DNA from: Sipunculus nudus
Taxonomy: Eukaryota > Annelida > Sipuncula > Golfingiida > Sipunculidae
DNA: 64,000 bases
Assembly: GCA_026874595.1 (NCBI GenBank)
Contig: CM049308.1
Coordinates: forward strand, 96,396,624 to 96,460,623
Direction of reading: 5' to 3'
Shown here: piece by piece, positions 45,641-57,519 of the stretch
Numbering within the stretch: position 1 is the stretch's first letter
Layout of the letters: each line of letters starts with the position of its first letter
The notes under the pieces: model-generated
What the model saw: the letters and a program-made list of their open reading frames with translations, nothing else
What the model was told of the DNA's origin: nothing
Databases searched by the model: none
Position numbers and translations under genes: made by a program

Positions 45641-47215
45641 GTATCCGCCAAAACAGAGTTTTGCAGATACTATGTTTTCAGTCGAACGCCGACGCTTCCG
45701 CCATGGCCCCATAGGTTTCCGGAGAACTCCTCCATAACCACTGGGCAGAATTTTTTAAAATTCGGAATTATGATCGGTCACATGTGAACTGCGGCGCCCT
45801 CATTTTTGGTTGACCTCTGACCTTTCTTCTCTGCCCAGCGTCCATTTGTGTGTCTGTTTCCACGCATAAACCCACATATCTCGGGAACCGTTAGGCTAAA
45901 GATTTTGCACAAATGTAGCCCTTGGAAAGCTTTATAACATACACTAAAAATGGTGGCGCAACCTGCAACGATTTTTGCACAGCGTCCATCTGTTCATCTG
46001 CCGTGGGATAAAAACACTCATATCTCTGCATTGGTTGGACTTATCCACCTGAAATTTTGCATGTGTATACATCCTGGACATATTTCTTGATTTTATGATA
46101 GGTGGCGCCACCTACATTTACGTTTAAGCTGCAGACATCCAAGCTCCTATCTCGGGAACCATTTGTCCAGTTGGGCCAAAATTTTGCATGTGTATAGATC
46201 TCCCATAGCTCTTTATCATACGCAAAACTGGTGGTGCCACCTTCAACCATTTTTGCACAGTGTCCATCTGTTCATCTGCCTTGGGATAAAATCACTCATA
46301 TCTCGGCAGTGGTTTGACATATCTGCCTAAAATTTTGCAGGTTTATACATCTTGGACAGCTTTCTCGATTTTATGACAGGTGGCACCACCTACATTCACG
46401 TTTACTCTGCAGACATCCAAGCTCATATCTCGGGAACCGTTTGACCGATTGGGCCAAAATTTTGCATTTGTATAGATCTCACATAGCTCTTCATCATAGG
46501 CAAAACTGGTGGCACCACCTGCAACCATGTATGCACAGCGTCCATCTGTTCATCTGCCTTGGGATAAAATCACTCATATCTCAGCAGTGGTTTGACTTTT
46601 CCACCTGAAATTTTGCAGGTTTATACATCCTGGACAGCTCTCTTGATTTTATGACAGGTGGCGCCACCTACATTCAGGTTTACTCTGCAGACATCCAAGC
46701 TCATATCTCGGGAACCGTTTGACCGATTGGGCCAAAAGTTTGCATGTGTATAGATCTCACATAGCTCTTCATCATAGGCAAAACTGGTAGCGATACCTGC
46801 AACTACTTATGCACAGTGTCCATCTGTTCATCTGTCTTTGGATAAAATTACTCATATCTCAGAAGTGGTTTGACTTATCCACCTGAAATTTTGCAGGTTT
46901 ATACATCCTGGACAAGTTTCTCGATTTATGACAGGTGGCGCCACCTACATTTACGTTTACTCTGCAGACATCCAAGCTCATATCTCGGGAACCGTTTGAC
47001 CGATTGGGCCAAAATTTTGCTTGTGTATAGATCTCACATAGCTCTTCATCATAGACAAAACTGGTGGCGACACCTGCAACCACTTATGCACAGCGTCCAT
47101 CTGTTCATCTGCCTTGGGATAAACTCACTCATATCTCAGCAGTGGTTTGACTTATTCACCTGAAATTTTGCAGGTTTATACATCCTGAACAATTTTCTCG
47201 ATTTTATAAGAGCCG
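45640..47215 (+). repeat. family C tandem repeat, about 280-bp units around GGTGGCGCCACC
   Basis: Four to five units, clearest from 45950. Each has two GGTGGCGCCACC-type palindromes, CATCTGTTCATCTGCCTTGG, TGAAATTTTGCAGGTTTATA, CAAGCTCATATCTCGGGAAC and ATAGATCTCACATAGCTCTT. A lone unit at 8440-8686 plus 11116-11165 was the target of a family A insertion. Minus-strand open frames here (for example 46343-46528 and 46859-47083) repeat the same peptide and are artefacts of the array. Confidence 0.85.
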
Positions 47216-47777
47216 TCGGTCCATGCCCAGCAGCACCAATCTCGCTTTGTATAAACCAGCACGCCTATTCCGACCACGCCAATCCCGACCACGCCCAGGA
47301 ACTGGGCGCCCATCCCGACCGCGCTCATTACGACTGACACCGTGACACAGACCTAAACAAAATTCTAGGATCTGCATAATAGTTCAGGGGTAAGAGTACA
47401 GGGGGAAGTGTTTGCAGTAATTAGTGTCAATAAATGATCAAGTGCCGGTAATAAAGATAGGCACAGTCCCGGCTGACTGACCAGCGCCCTCCGCAGCCCT
47501 GTCAATCAACGATGTGCCGTGCGCCGCCAGTAAATAGTTAACCGGCAAATAAGCAATTGAATACTCTGTTGGTTCTCGCCGAGCTGACCGTGGTCTTGTA
47601 TACACCCCACGTGAGGTTGACATCTGAATTCAAAAAGCTTATTTTTCCAATTGTGTTTTCGTGACAAGATAGATATAACAAACAACTATAAGGGCACGGT
47701 TATTCACAAAAAAAATGTCAATTTTATTATTTTTGACGATTATTAGACCTTAGGAACATATTAGGTTCATTGATTTT
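47216..47777. other. no recognisable gene
   Basis: About 560 bp. A short direct repeat (CCGACCACGCC, 47269-47297) is present. The minus-strand frame at 47438-47623 has no domain. Confidence 0.45.
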
Positions 47778-49631
47778 TAGCTCAGCGGACTGAAAGTCAA
47801 CTGAGCTATAGCGATCACTCATTGTCCGTTGTCCGTCTGTCTGTCCCGGGTTTATGCCGTAATGTCGAATACCGGAATGCCGACTACCACCTTGCCGATT
47901 CCTTTTTGCCGAAACACCGGTTTGCCGACAATGTCAATTAAATTGTAATATGAAGGTGGTCTCGGGATATGATGTTTGAAATACATGCTTATGACTAAAA
48001 TTCAGTATGTTGTATGTTGAATATGTCAAAATAGTCGTATCTCAAGTTGGAATTTGAAGGTGCAAAGCAGGACTCGGCAATAGCCTGGCGGGCCCATGCG
48101 TTATGGCCGACTGACTTCACCCACGCCCGGCTGTCAGCAAGTCGGCTGAAGATTAGTTTCTTATGGTCAAGCAAATTCAATTAAAAACTATTATCAGTGT
48201 TGAAAATGTATGCTGTATTCCTCTGTGGATGCAAAAGCATTTGACTGTATATATATAATGGTAACACTTGATCGACGCATCGTCACACGGCAAATATAAA
48301 ATAGCTAATGCTTCTTTGTTTCATGACACTTGTATGCATGAGCGTTTTTATGCGTAATGCACCAATTAATCGTCAATAAAAAAATTATAAGGATGCATAA
48401 ATAGGAATTTTTGTCCTCTCCATATTAAAAACATCAGGATAATGTATAAAAGTTCTAAGTTTAATTTTCAGATAAACTATTTTCGATACAACTTACGATA
48501 CAACTATTTTCTCATATTCTACGTACAACATAATGAATTTTAGTCATTAGTATGTATTTCAAGCATCATACGCCGAAACCAACTTCATATTACAGTTTAA
48601 TTGACACAGTCGGCAAACCGGCGTTTCGGCAAAAAGGAATCGGAAAGGTGGTAGTCGGCATTTCGGTTTTCGGCAATCAGTAATGACACCGTCTGTCTGT
48701 CTGTCAGTTCGTTCGTTAACAGGGCACAAATCGTAAGCACTGGACCTAGAATCTTCTCACTTCACATCCAGAGAAGTCCATGAAAAATCTCCTTGGAAAT
48801 CTGAAATTAGGTCTCTGTTACCCATACCCTCCGAGCTATGGGGCTCAGAAGTAACCCCAGAATAATTAATAATTTGATACAAAAGCTCTAGTATCTGAAC
48901 AACTAATGCATTGATCAACATGATTCTTTGCATGCATATTCGTCATTGACTGTTTCATCAGTTCCTGCAGACTGGTGGCTCCACTTGGATTCTTTTTTTT
49001 AATTTTTACGCATTTTTTCTCTATCTATGAGACCTTCAAAGATGCAGTCGTCTGTTAACAGGGTACAAATCGTAACCTTTCTACCTTGAATCTTCTAGAT
49101 TACCATGCAGGGAGATCCTTGAAAAATCTCCTTGGAATTCTGAAATTAGGTGTCTGTTACCCATATCGTTTGAGCTATATAGGGCTTCTAAGTACCCCTC
49201 AGTATAATTAAAAATTTGATACAAGACCTCCAGTTTCTGAACAACTAATGCATTCATCACCATGGATCTTTGCATGCACATTCATTATGGAGTGTGTCAT
49301 CAGTTCCTACAGACTGGTGGCGTCACCTTGATTTTTTTTCTTCAATTTTTTAAGGCATTTTCTTTAATTTTTTTAGACCATCATGGATGCGGTCGTCCAT
49401 TAACAGGGCAAAAATCTTAATCTTTGCACCTAGAATCTTCTGACTTGACATCCAGGGAGGTCCATGAAAAATCTCCTTGGAATCCTGAAATTAGGTCTCT
49501 GTTATCCATATCCTCCGATCTCTGCTTCAGTTGAATGGGGAAACCACCTAAAAATTTGGCATTCAGATGTTAAAATTCCTTTTGTGAATGTCTTCCTAGT
49601 CAGCTGAGCGTTATGACCCCAGGGCCACTTG
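47778..49631 (+). mobile_element. Helitron-like family A-type element, copy 3 (interrupted)
   Basis: Starts TAGCTCAGCGGACTGAAAGT with CTGTCTGTC soon after. It ends GTCAGCTGAGCGTTATGACC followed by CCAGGGCCACTTG, so the subterminal words GCTCAGC and GCTGAGC are inverted. Three roughly 300-bp tandem units (about 48715, 49060 and 49400) share AATCTCCTTGGAAW and TGAAATTAGGTCTCTGTTA. A long-TIR element interrupts it at 47849-48690. Confidence 0.6.
47849..48690. mobile_element. long-TIR DNA element rich in GCCGA/TCGGC
   Basis: Inverted repeats of about 160 bp: the left arm (to about 48010) includes GAATGCCGACTACCACCTTG and CCGATTCCTTTTTGCCGAAA, and the right arm (from about 48530) is its reverse complement at over 85 percent by eye. 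The centre, about 520 bp, has no coding capacity. GTCTGTC microsatellite lies on both sides, so the exact duplication cannot be read. The superfamily is undetermined. Confidence 0.7.
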
Positions 49632-51409
49632 TTAATAGAGTCATAGAAAGCTGCATCGACTAACATTTTCGGGAAAAAAAGCTAGCAAACCATCGAAAAT
49701 CTCCGAAATCATTCAGCCAAATTGTTCAATATTTCAATATTGTTCAAATTTTTGTTCATGTTTGTTCAAATGGTTCGGGTTTGATAAATTTTAGCCGTGT
49801 TACAGGAATTTGAACTTAGTCATTTGGCCAAGTAAGCATACTGACATAACAGTCTCAGAGACGGCAGGAGCTAGCATCAATAAGTTTTGTGCAAATGCTA
49901 GTCACCTGACTCATATTTGAAATAAAGTCTCGCCACCTGCATCGACATGTTTTTTACTGCCAAAAAAACTCGTAAGTTTAGCAACTTTCAGCTACTACTG
50001 TAAAAAGGTTTTATGAGGAAACTTTCAAGCAAAATTGTTTAATATTTCCAAAATTTGGACCAGGTTTCGTACTTCCGCAAAAAGTCGTGATTTTTATATT
50101 GGATAAAAAATACTTAAATAGGTATGATTAATATTTTAAAAAAATTATGTCCCTGTTTATTTCTCAGGAGAGATTTGGCATATCAGCCTGATATTGTGCA
50201 TAACCATACATCTCGAATATATTTGTTGTATACAAGACTTGTGGCGCCACCTATTTTTTTTTTTTTTGGGGGGGGGGGGGGGGTCATGCATCTGTGCACA
50301 GAGCTCAAGAGCGGTATGAAATATCTGCCTTAAGTTTCGCATGTCCATAAATCTTCGATAGCTTTTTCATACATAAGACTGCTGGCGCCACCTACTAAAA
50401 TAATTTTTTGTGTTGTGTACATCCATGTCAGTATTTCAGGAGTGACATTTGTGTAATTGGTGATTGTACTTGGGTTCAAAATGTTTTGTACTTGCTTTGT
50501 ACATGTACAAATCAAGTACTTTTCAAATAATGGTGAAGCAATTATTCTGGCTTTGTTTTGTTTTACTGTTATTATTCTAAATATTTTTAAACTAATGAAT
50601 ATGTCAGCTTGAAAAGGCTTTGAAGCCAAAATCTCTCAGTTTCTATGAAGAGTTTTGGTATAATACTAGCTCTTATCAGATTCGGCAACAAGCCAAGATT
50701 ATGTCAGCATCTATAATAGGCTTTTGCAGACTGCCAACAATTGCAGATTCGACAGCAGGCCAAGAGTGGAGTCACTAGAGTAGCCACACCACCCCGGTTA
50801 GCAAAGCTTGACTCGGGGGCAAGTCCCTTGGTCAGCTGAGCTAGGTTAGCAGGATGCATAAATAGCTTTGCACAATGCCAGGGAATAGTGATGTATTTAC
50901 CTGAATGTTTGCATGTCTGTATATCTTGGATAGCTTTCTGGTACACAAGGGTGGGGCGCCACCTACAACCATTTTGCGCAGTGTACGTTCAAAAGTGATT
51001 TGACATGTCAGCCTCTCGCATGTTCATAAATCTCATATAGTTTTGTTATATAAAAGACTGTTGGTGCCACCTACAATTGTGTTTGCATTGTGTGCATCTG
51101 TGGTTAGGTGTATTGGCCTGAAATTTTGCATGCCCATACTTCTTCAATGGTTTAACTGAAAGACTGATACACAATCATTTTTGCGTAGTGTAGGCCCATT
51201 CCAGTATTGCAGGATATGATTTGCGTAATTGGTACTTATAGGCCTACAAAATTTTAGTACTTGCTTTGTTAATTTACTTGTCACACAGGAGGCCTACATG
51301 AAAAATATTCAAGAAGTTTTCTGACAAAGGGTCAAGCACTTTATCATGGAAGGAATATATATCATGTAAATCCCATTGCACAGGTTCCCATCAGGCCTGT
51401 AGGCCTTGT
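49632..51409 (+). mobile_element. Helitron-like family B element, copy 5 (5' truncated)
   Basis: Lacks the TAGCGAACC start. It is collinear with the middle and end of copy 3 (for example TGGCGCCACCTA words at 50243 and 50388) and ends CACAGGTTCCCATCAGGCCT then GTAGGCCTTGT. A T9-G13 type run lies at 50253-50283. No coding capacity. Confidence 0.55.
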
Positions 51410-51800
51410 TTCAGATTTTATTTGTTCATATGTATGCGTGAGAGGACGAATCCTATTTAAGCATTGGTTATGAACTGGAGAGATAACTTGACCTTGAATA
51501 GTTCCGTTTTTCGCGAACAAAACACAAAACATTTAATATCTAACGAAGGCCACAGGGATCGGTCTGAAAATAAAGTCGACCGAAGATGATGGACAGCTTT
51601 ATATTGTATGAGGGAACGGTACTGCCACCTTATTATTGCACTTTAATAACCCCATCACTGCAACATCACATAACTTTTAGAAATAAAATAAACAGAGTTT
51701 TAACTTATTAACAGATGGCTTCCATCTTATGCATACGCAAAGATATGGGTCACAGGATAAAGCTTATTTAAATGGGGTCTAGACTTTAACTATGAGAGTG
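51410..51800. other. no recognisable feature
   Basis: About 390 bp between two repeat copies, with no domain or RNA gene. Confidence 0.45.
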
Positions 51801-52258
51801 GTGTTGGAAATCACAACTAGCAACGCTCAGCTGAATCTGTCTTTAAGGATAATTTTATGATTTTTTTTTAAATGGGAGTCCTGTGATCAAGTTTGAAGCC
51901 AGTCTGTCCACCCAAACTTGAGTTATTATCCATAAACTAATTTGTTAATGGATGAGCCCTGTGGCCTTGACCTTTGACCTCGTGACCAAAAAATAAAAAA
52001 ATATCTTCCTCTTTTAGCAGGTGAGCCACATGTGGAAGATGGATAGTTAGGGGTGAAGTTTGGCTTAAAATGCATCCACAATTTGATAGTGGCCAGTGAC
52101 CTGGACCTTTGACCTCATGACCACAAAATCAGTAGAATTTTTGCTTCGGTGGTGGGCCATATAAAAGTCAGGTTTGAAACAAATATATGTCAAACCAAAC
52201 TGGAGTTATCACCGTAAACGAATTTGACGGACATACGGAAGGACGGACAGACTGTAAG
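51801..52258 (-). mobile_element. family A-type fragment, minus strand
   Basis: Reverse complement of the AGGTCA-rich part of family A: ACGCTCAGCTGA near 51823, GGCCTTGACCTTTGACCTCG near 51962, and CGGAAGGACGGACAGAC near 52237, which is the inverted GTCCGTC tract. Both ends are decayed. Confidence 0.65.
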
Positions 52259-52640
52259 GTACTAAGGGCCAGTGTATTTAACTGCAATTCTCACTCTCTG
52301 TATTTCATCATGATTATATTATATGTAAGGTGCAGGTGTTTAAGTTAATTTGGACTTTGTGTATTCAAGTGTCAGAGCTGAGTTGCCGGGTATTAATATA
52401 ATGAATGTTATTGCTTAGCCTTGATTACATGGCACCTCTATTCAGTCTAATCGCACTTACATTCAGCTGCTGTGCACACCTTTCTTTAATTGCATCTGTT
52501 GTGACATGTCAGGGAAATCTCATTGTGTATGAATCTTGCTTGAAGACATGCTGTGGGTGTAGAGTCAGTTGGAAACTGGGGGCCAAGCTCTGAGCATGGG
52601 CTTGGCATTCCCTCTCTTATATAGTTAAATTAAAGAATAT
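52259..52640. other. no recognisable feature
   Basis: About 380 bp with one short open frame (52405-52593) that lacks any domain. Confidence 0.4.
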
Positions 52641-53880
52641 TTTACATCAACTCAGAGACTTGTAAGTTTGTCACCAATGCATCCTGGACCAGCTTATGAT
52701 CTCTGCAAGACGAGGGACAGGTTGATTACTAAAGGGCACCCGCTTATTCAAGCAAGGCCTTAATAAACACAAGGTTTCAGGGCAAAAGATGAAACCACAG
52801 TTGAGAATCTGATAGTATCAATTTAATTTGGCAGTCTCAAAATAAAGGGGAAAATGCATTAAATATAGAAAAAATACAGGTGGCGCCACCAATCGTCTGG
52901 AACTGAAGAAACAAGTCATAATCAATAAACATACCAGGTTTCGGGACACTAGATGGAAGCACAGCTGAGTTATGACATGATTGCTGTCATTTGACGGTCT
53001 CAAAAAATGGCAAATTCACCAACGAGTTCGAAAAGCAGTGACCTCGACCGCCATCTTCAATGTCGTATCAACCGAAATAATGAAGTGTTGCATATTTTTC
53101 TTCTCAAATGTTGTACACCTATTGTTCCAACAAAATTCTTTGATGTGTATGAAACTGGTAACCATGACCTTGACCTCAAGGTCAAATCTGTGGAAATATA
53201 GTTTTTATGTGACCTCCCCCCCCCCCCCCCCCCATAATGTTTGAATATTTCATACATATTTTTCCTTCATTTGATACACTTTTAGTTTCAACCAACCTAG
53301 GACGAGTCAGAAAACTAATGACCTTGATCTTAACTTTCAAGGTCAAATTTGCGTAAATATAGGATCATTTAGAACCCCATAACTCTTGACGTACTGCATA
53401 TGTTCCTGTCAAATATGATACACAATTTGATATTTTTCTCCAGTGAAGTTGTCCGGCAAATTTGAAAAGGTGTGACCTTGATCTCTATCTTAAAGATCTG
53501 CGGAAATGCAGAATTTGGTAACCTTATTAGTTTGAAGTACTGTCTATTTGACCATTCTTGGTTAATATTTTCACTAAAATTAACTCAAGAATAATTCTTC
53601 TTATTGCCCTCGGTGGTTCCGCTTGATTATTTCTTGGCTGAATTAAAGGACGCTGAACTTGGTCATTTTACCTTATTTGTTAGCTATGTGCAGCTGTAAC
53701 ATCTGATATTGCAGGAATATATCTACATTATTACACCATTCTAAGAAATATTTGGATTTTCAGGAATACCTGGTTAATAGTTACCACATTTTCTAGAACA
53801 AAAAGTTCTTATAATGATAGAACTGTAAGACATGAATAGTAAATGATTTTGGGGTCGGTGCCGGATTAAGGCAAATGGAG
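52641..53880 (-). mobile_element. Helitron-like family fragments, minus strand
   Basis: Contains inverted forms of words from 35.4-35.6 kb and family B: GGTGGCGCCACC at 52880, TCGGGACACTAGATGGAAGC, and repeated GTGACCTTGACC-type phrases about every 160 bp (53040, 53165, 53310, 53475). A C18 run lies at 53216-53233. No gene. Confidence 0.5.
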
Positions 53881-55505
53881 GCCCTGATATACTAACCCAG
53901 TTGGGCCCCCTCTGATCATGAAAAAATGTGACTCTGGTCCTGCACTGGTCTTATGTTTAAACATTTTTTTTCGCTAAAAACTTATGAAATAAATAAATGA
54001 AAATTTTTAATTTTGTTAATATGAAGCAAAGGCCCCAATAGAATGTGAGACCATTTGCTGTGGCCCGCTCAGTTCATTTGTTTTTGTGGCTCTTCGAGGG
54101 AACGTGAGGCTGACTGTCCAGGCAGTAAAAAATAATTGGTGACCATACCTAAGTTATGTATATGTAGAGGTACGTTTATTTCATGAAAAAGACGTGTCTG
54201 TATTAGGATTTTACATTCATTTGGCAATACCTCTTATTCATAATTTGTTGATAAAAATGTGAATAAAATACCAAATTAAAAGACGCGTAAAAATTAGTGT
54301 AAAGCACTGTACTTTTCCGTAGACCAGACATTAATATTCCACGATTTTCACTTTTTCAGGCTTTCGGTAGGGTTTAGGATATTCCATATACTCTCAATAG
54401 ATACCCCCTCCCCCAAAACTATAAGTGGACTCACCCATTCACAGCCAGTGGGTCAGAGAGGGGATCGTATCACTTGATTAGCTAGCGGGCCTCGGGTGCA
54501 ACCAACCCTCCATATTTTTTGTAAAGCGTACACCCCTTGCATGCCCTCCATATCTTTAGTAACGCCTACACCCTATGCATTGACTGGCAGTATACTGTTT
54601 TGGCATAATACTAATAAGCATTCTAAATTCGGGCAGACCTTTCAGCCATTTAGTGATGTTAAATTAAATTCCTATGTTGTTTTACATTTTCTGTGGTAAA
54701 AATCTTACATGGGTACGTTCGATTTCCGCGGGTCTCGTCATACAGTGAACCATACAGAGTATATCCTTTATTGTATTTATTATTTAATGCTTGTGAAATC
54801 TCTACAGTTTAAGGAGTCCGGGAACATCGAACGAGCGGAAGTTCTTGTTCATCATTGGCAGATCATATAAAGGTCTCATATTTTCCAAATATCAATTTGT
54901 GATATACGACAAACATAAACGTCTCTGTTTATTTTATCAATATGATATCCAACCTTTGCCTTGCGCCGCAGCAGTCAGTGATGATGTTTATAAGACGCCA
55001 GTGAGGATAAATATATGTAGTTTAAACGAATGTTCACCAAGGTTATATTTTCGCGATGATTTCCCTTTCGCAAATAACGCGAATTTGACAACGTCGCAAT
55101 ATCCTTAGTAAAACAATTACCTCTTCGCGGTCGCGGATAACATAACAAGGCCCACTCAAACCCAAAGCTATGTAGGATGCGGCAATCCCAGAAGCTTGAG
55201 TTCAGATATACACTATTAATATCAGAAAGTGAGGATGAATTGAATATACTTATGTATTTTAAGTTTAAAAAACTATGAGGAACTATGAGGAATTTGCACA
55301 TGCGATTTCAAATGAGGTTTTAGCCTTTGTTTCGGAGGGTTTAAATGAAGGTTGAACGAGCTTTGTTTAAAGGTGTCCCCTATTCGGCCATTCCATGGTC
55401 TATTAATGTGTTTGGGTTATTGTATGATGATACTATGAATTTATTTATTCAGTTACATTATTTACGATACATGTATACAATATATACCGCATATCACAGT
55501 ACATA

Positions 55506-55508
<3 letters not shown>
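53881..55508. other. no recognisable gene
   Basis: About 1.6 kb. Open frames at 54845-55108 (+) and 54975-55301 (-) overlap antisense and have no domain. Short repeats of a CCTCCATATYTTT-type word occur at 54508-54555. Nothing else can be supported. Confidence 0.4.

Positions 55509-55545
<37 letters not shown>
55509..55545. repeat. (TA)n microsatellite
   Basis: About 18 TA units, followed by AT-rich degenerate sequence to about 55650. Confidence 0.95.
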
Positions 55546-55548
<3 letters not shown>

Positions 55549-55649
55549 GTACATGAGGAATTCGAAAATATTACAAAATAAGTAAAATAACTAAATAAAT
55601 AAAAATATATATCACAATACATATCAAACAATATCTAAATAAAATATAT

Positions 55650-56816
55650 AAATCACATTACATCAATTGAGCACCATGCAACATTGTACCTGTAAACAAA
55701 ATGAAAATGGAGCACTAAAAAGTCTTCCCAATAAAAGACTTATTTCCATTGTTGACTTCACTAAGATCACAAATTACAAGACGGCGGCTGCACCTGGTTT
55801 CTTCACAACAGCTAAGAACCATCACGTCAACCCAAAAGTCAGCAATAACCTTCCTAAAATTATTTAAATAGTGTATACACAATTTTCTTTTGAAAACGTT
55901 TCTACTATTTTCTGTTTTGATGGCCAGTGGTAGATCATTCCACAGTTTAACACTCCAGTTTTTAAAAGTCTTACAGCCTTGTGTTTTAACATCTAGAACA
56001 TTAAATGATAAATTAGACTTTAGAGTTCTGTAATTATGACTAACAGGAACTATATCACACAAATAAGAAGGTGCTTCATTATGATGAATATTGAACATGA
56101 GGTTTAGAGTTAGATAGTCTACTCTATGCGAGACATCAAGCCATTTTATCTTTTTAAATTCTGAAACTCTTAAATGCTGTCTAGGAGTATAATTAAAGAA
56201 TTATCGAATAATCTTGTTTTGAGCTGTGTAACCTATTCTTAAGTTTCTTAAAGAGTCCTCTGTACCAAGAATTACAGGCATAATCAAAGTTTGAATGTAG
56301 CAAGGCTGAGCATAACATTGTCTTTTCTTTGATGCCCAGGTACATAAGGCTATACCTTTCCTATAAAGAAATTTAGCATTAACTTTACTAAATATTGATG
56401 TACCCATAGTAAAACCTGACATGTTTTGGTCCAAATTGACCCCTTAATACTTTACAGTTTCCTTGGGTTTAGCCATATACTAAGAGATTCTAATTCTACT
56501 GACAACACATTTTCGATTTTCATTGGATCCGGTCCGCTAACCACTAGTGCAGAATCATCAGCATAAAGGAAAAGTTCACTGCACATTTGGTAGCTTATAT
56601 CATATCATATAGAAAAAAGAAGAGAGCCTAAAAGTGATCCCTGAGGAACCTCACAAGTAACTTTGACTAAAAAAGACTTTGCTGCATTATTACCTAAATC
56701 AACAAATTGTTTTCTGTTTGAGAGATACGATTTAAACCAAGAAACAGATTGTTCATTAAGACTAATTGCATTCAACTTTGTACAAAACAGGAGATAGCTA
56801 AATGGACCAAGGACAT
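55650..56816 (-). pseudogene. LINE reverse transcriptase fragment, minus strand
   Basis: On the minus strand, in order from 56816 down: SLNEQSVSWFKSYLSNRKQF (RT block with conserved WFKSYLS), a GVPQGS-like EVPQGSLLGSLLF, the catalytic box LFLYADDSALVV (YADD at 56554-56565), and the C-terminal APSYLCDIVPVSHNYRTLKS and LWNDLPLAIKTE within 55715-56098. This is the usual order of a CR1/L2-like RT. The YADD box is intact, but stops and frameshifts lie between blocks, so it is dead. The 3' tail points left to the AT-rich microsatellite zone. The 5' edge is cut by a G18 run at 56817. Confidence 0.85.
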
Positions 56817-56834
56817 GGGGGGGGGGGGGGGGGG
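56817..56834. repeat. G18 homopolymer
   Basis: Eighteen consecutive G residues at the junction between two minus-strand LINE fragments. The length in the assembly may be unreliable. Confidence 0.9.
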
Positions 56835-57312
56835 AAGTAAATGTATTTATTGATATTTGGCAGTTAAAATTGCACCTTACAACACAAGTAGGCCTAATGG
56901 TTAAGATAAGATAACTTGAGGTAAGTTTTATTTAAAGTCGGTTTTCTATGGTCAACAAATACAACATAAGCTCACAGAGCTTTTGTCACCGACTACATAC
57001 ATAAGACATGTTATGATAACTAATACATTTGGTATGGTTTTTACACATTTCACTGTAGTATCAGTTCATCATTCATGTGCATAGAATGGTGATACTGATT
57101 TTAAAATAACAGTACAATCATAAAATGATCAAAAGATTGCGATCCAGTTAAAATAGTATACTGGAATAATAAAACCACTGGGGTGTGATAAAGATTAAAA
57201 ATGATTAAGACAATACTTTATACAGAATCTTTTTAAATGTATTGAGTTCTGATCAGGTCATGAGTTCTTCAGGCAGAGAGTTTCACTCTTTCACACCTTG
57301 CAATGATGTTAA
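56835..57312 (-). pseudogene. LINE 3' end remnant, minus strand
   Basis: On the minus strand 57220-57300 reads NSLPEELMT, a stop, then SELNTFKKILYKVLS. This is the LINE C-terminal pattern WNSLPEE...SFK. It is followed by a 3' UTR ending in a TTATCTTATCTTA tail (56902-56920), like the tails at about 11800 and 62140. Only about 100 bp is coding-derived. Confidence 0.6.
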
Positions 57313-57473
57313 AGGGTCATGATACCCCATATTTCTGCGTTTTTATGCTGTAGTAGAAGTTTGTTTTCACTATTTCTTAAATTATAATGTCTATTTGTTT
57401 TGCATAGTCATTCATTTAGATACACGGGGACTTAAAGATATCTTCAATACAATGTTAACAGGCCCGTAGGCTG
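57313..57473. other. short spacer
   Basis: No feature is seen between the LINE remnant and the G/C hairpin. Confidence 0.4.
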
Positions 57474-57519
57474 GGGGGGGGGGGGGGGGGGGGGACGAAC
57501 CCCCCCCCCCCCCCCCCCC
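57474..57519. repeat. G21-ACGAA-C20 inverted homopolymer hairpin
   Basis: Twenty-one G, a 5-nt loop ACGAA and twenty C: a near-perfect palindrome able to form a G/C stem, or a G-quadruplex and i-motif on opposite strands. Confidence 0.9.

Noticed and set aside
46041-47083. Repeated minus-strand peptide frames (YDEELCEIYT-type)
   Set aside because: Same peptide in each 280-bp family C unit, with no start context or conservation of an intact protein; repeat artefact.
54845-55301. Antisense pair of 87 and 108-residue frames
   Set aside because: No recognisable domain, no splice or promoter support; could not be defended as a gene.
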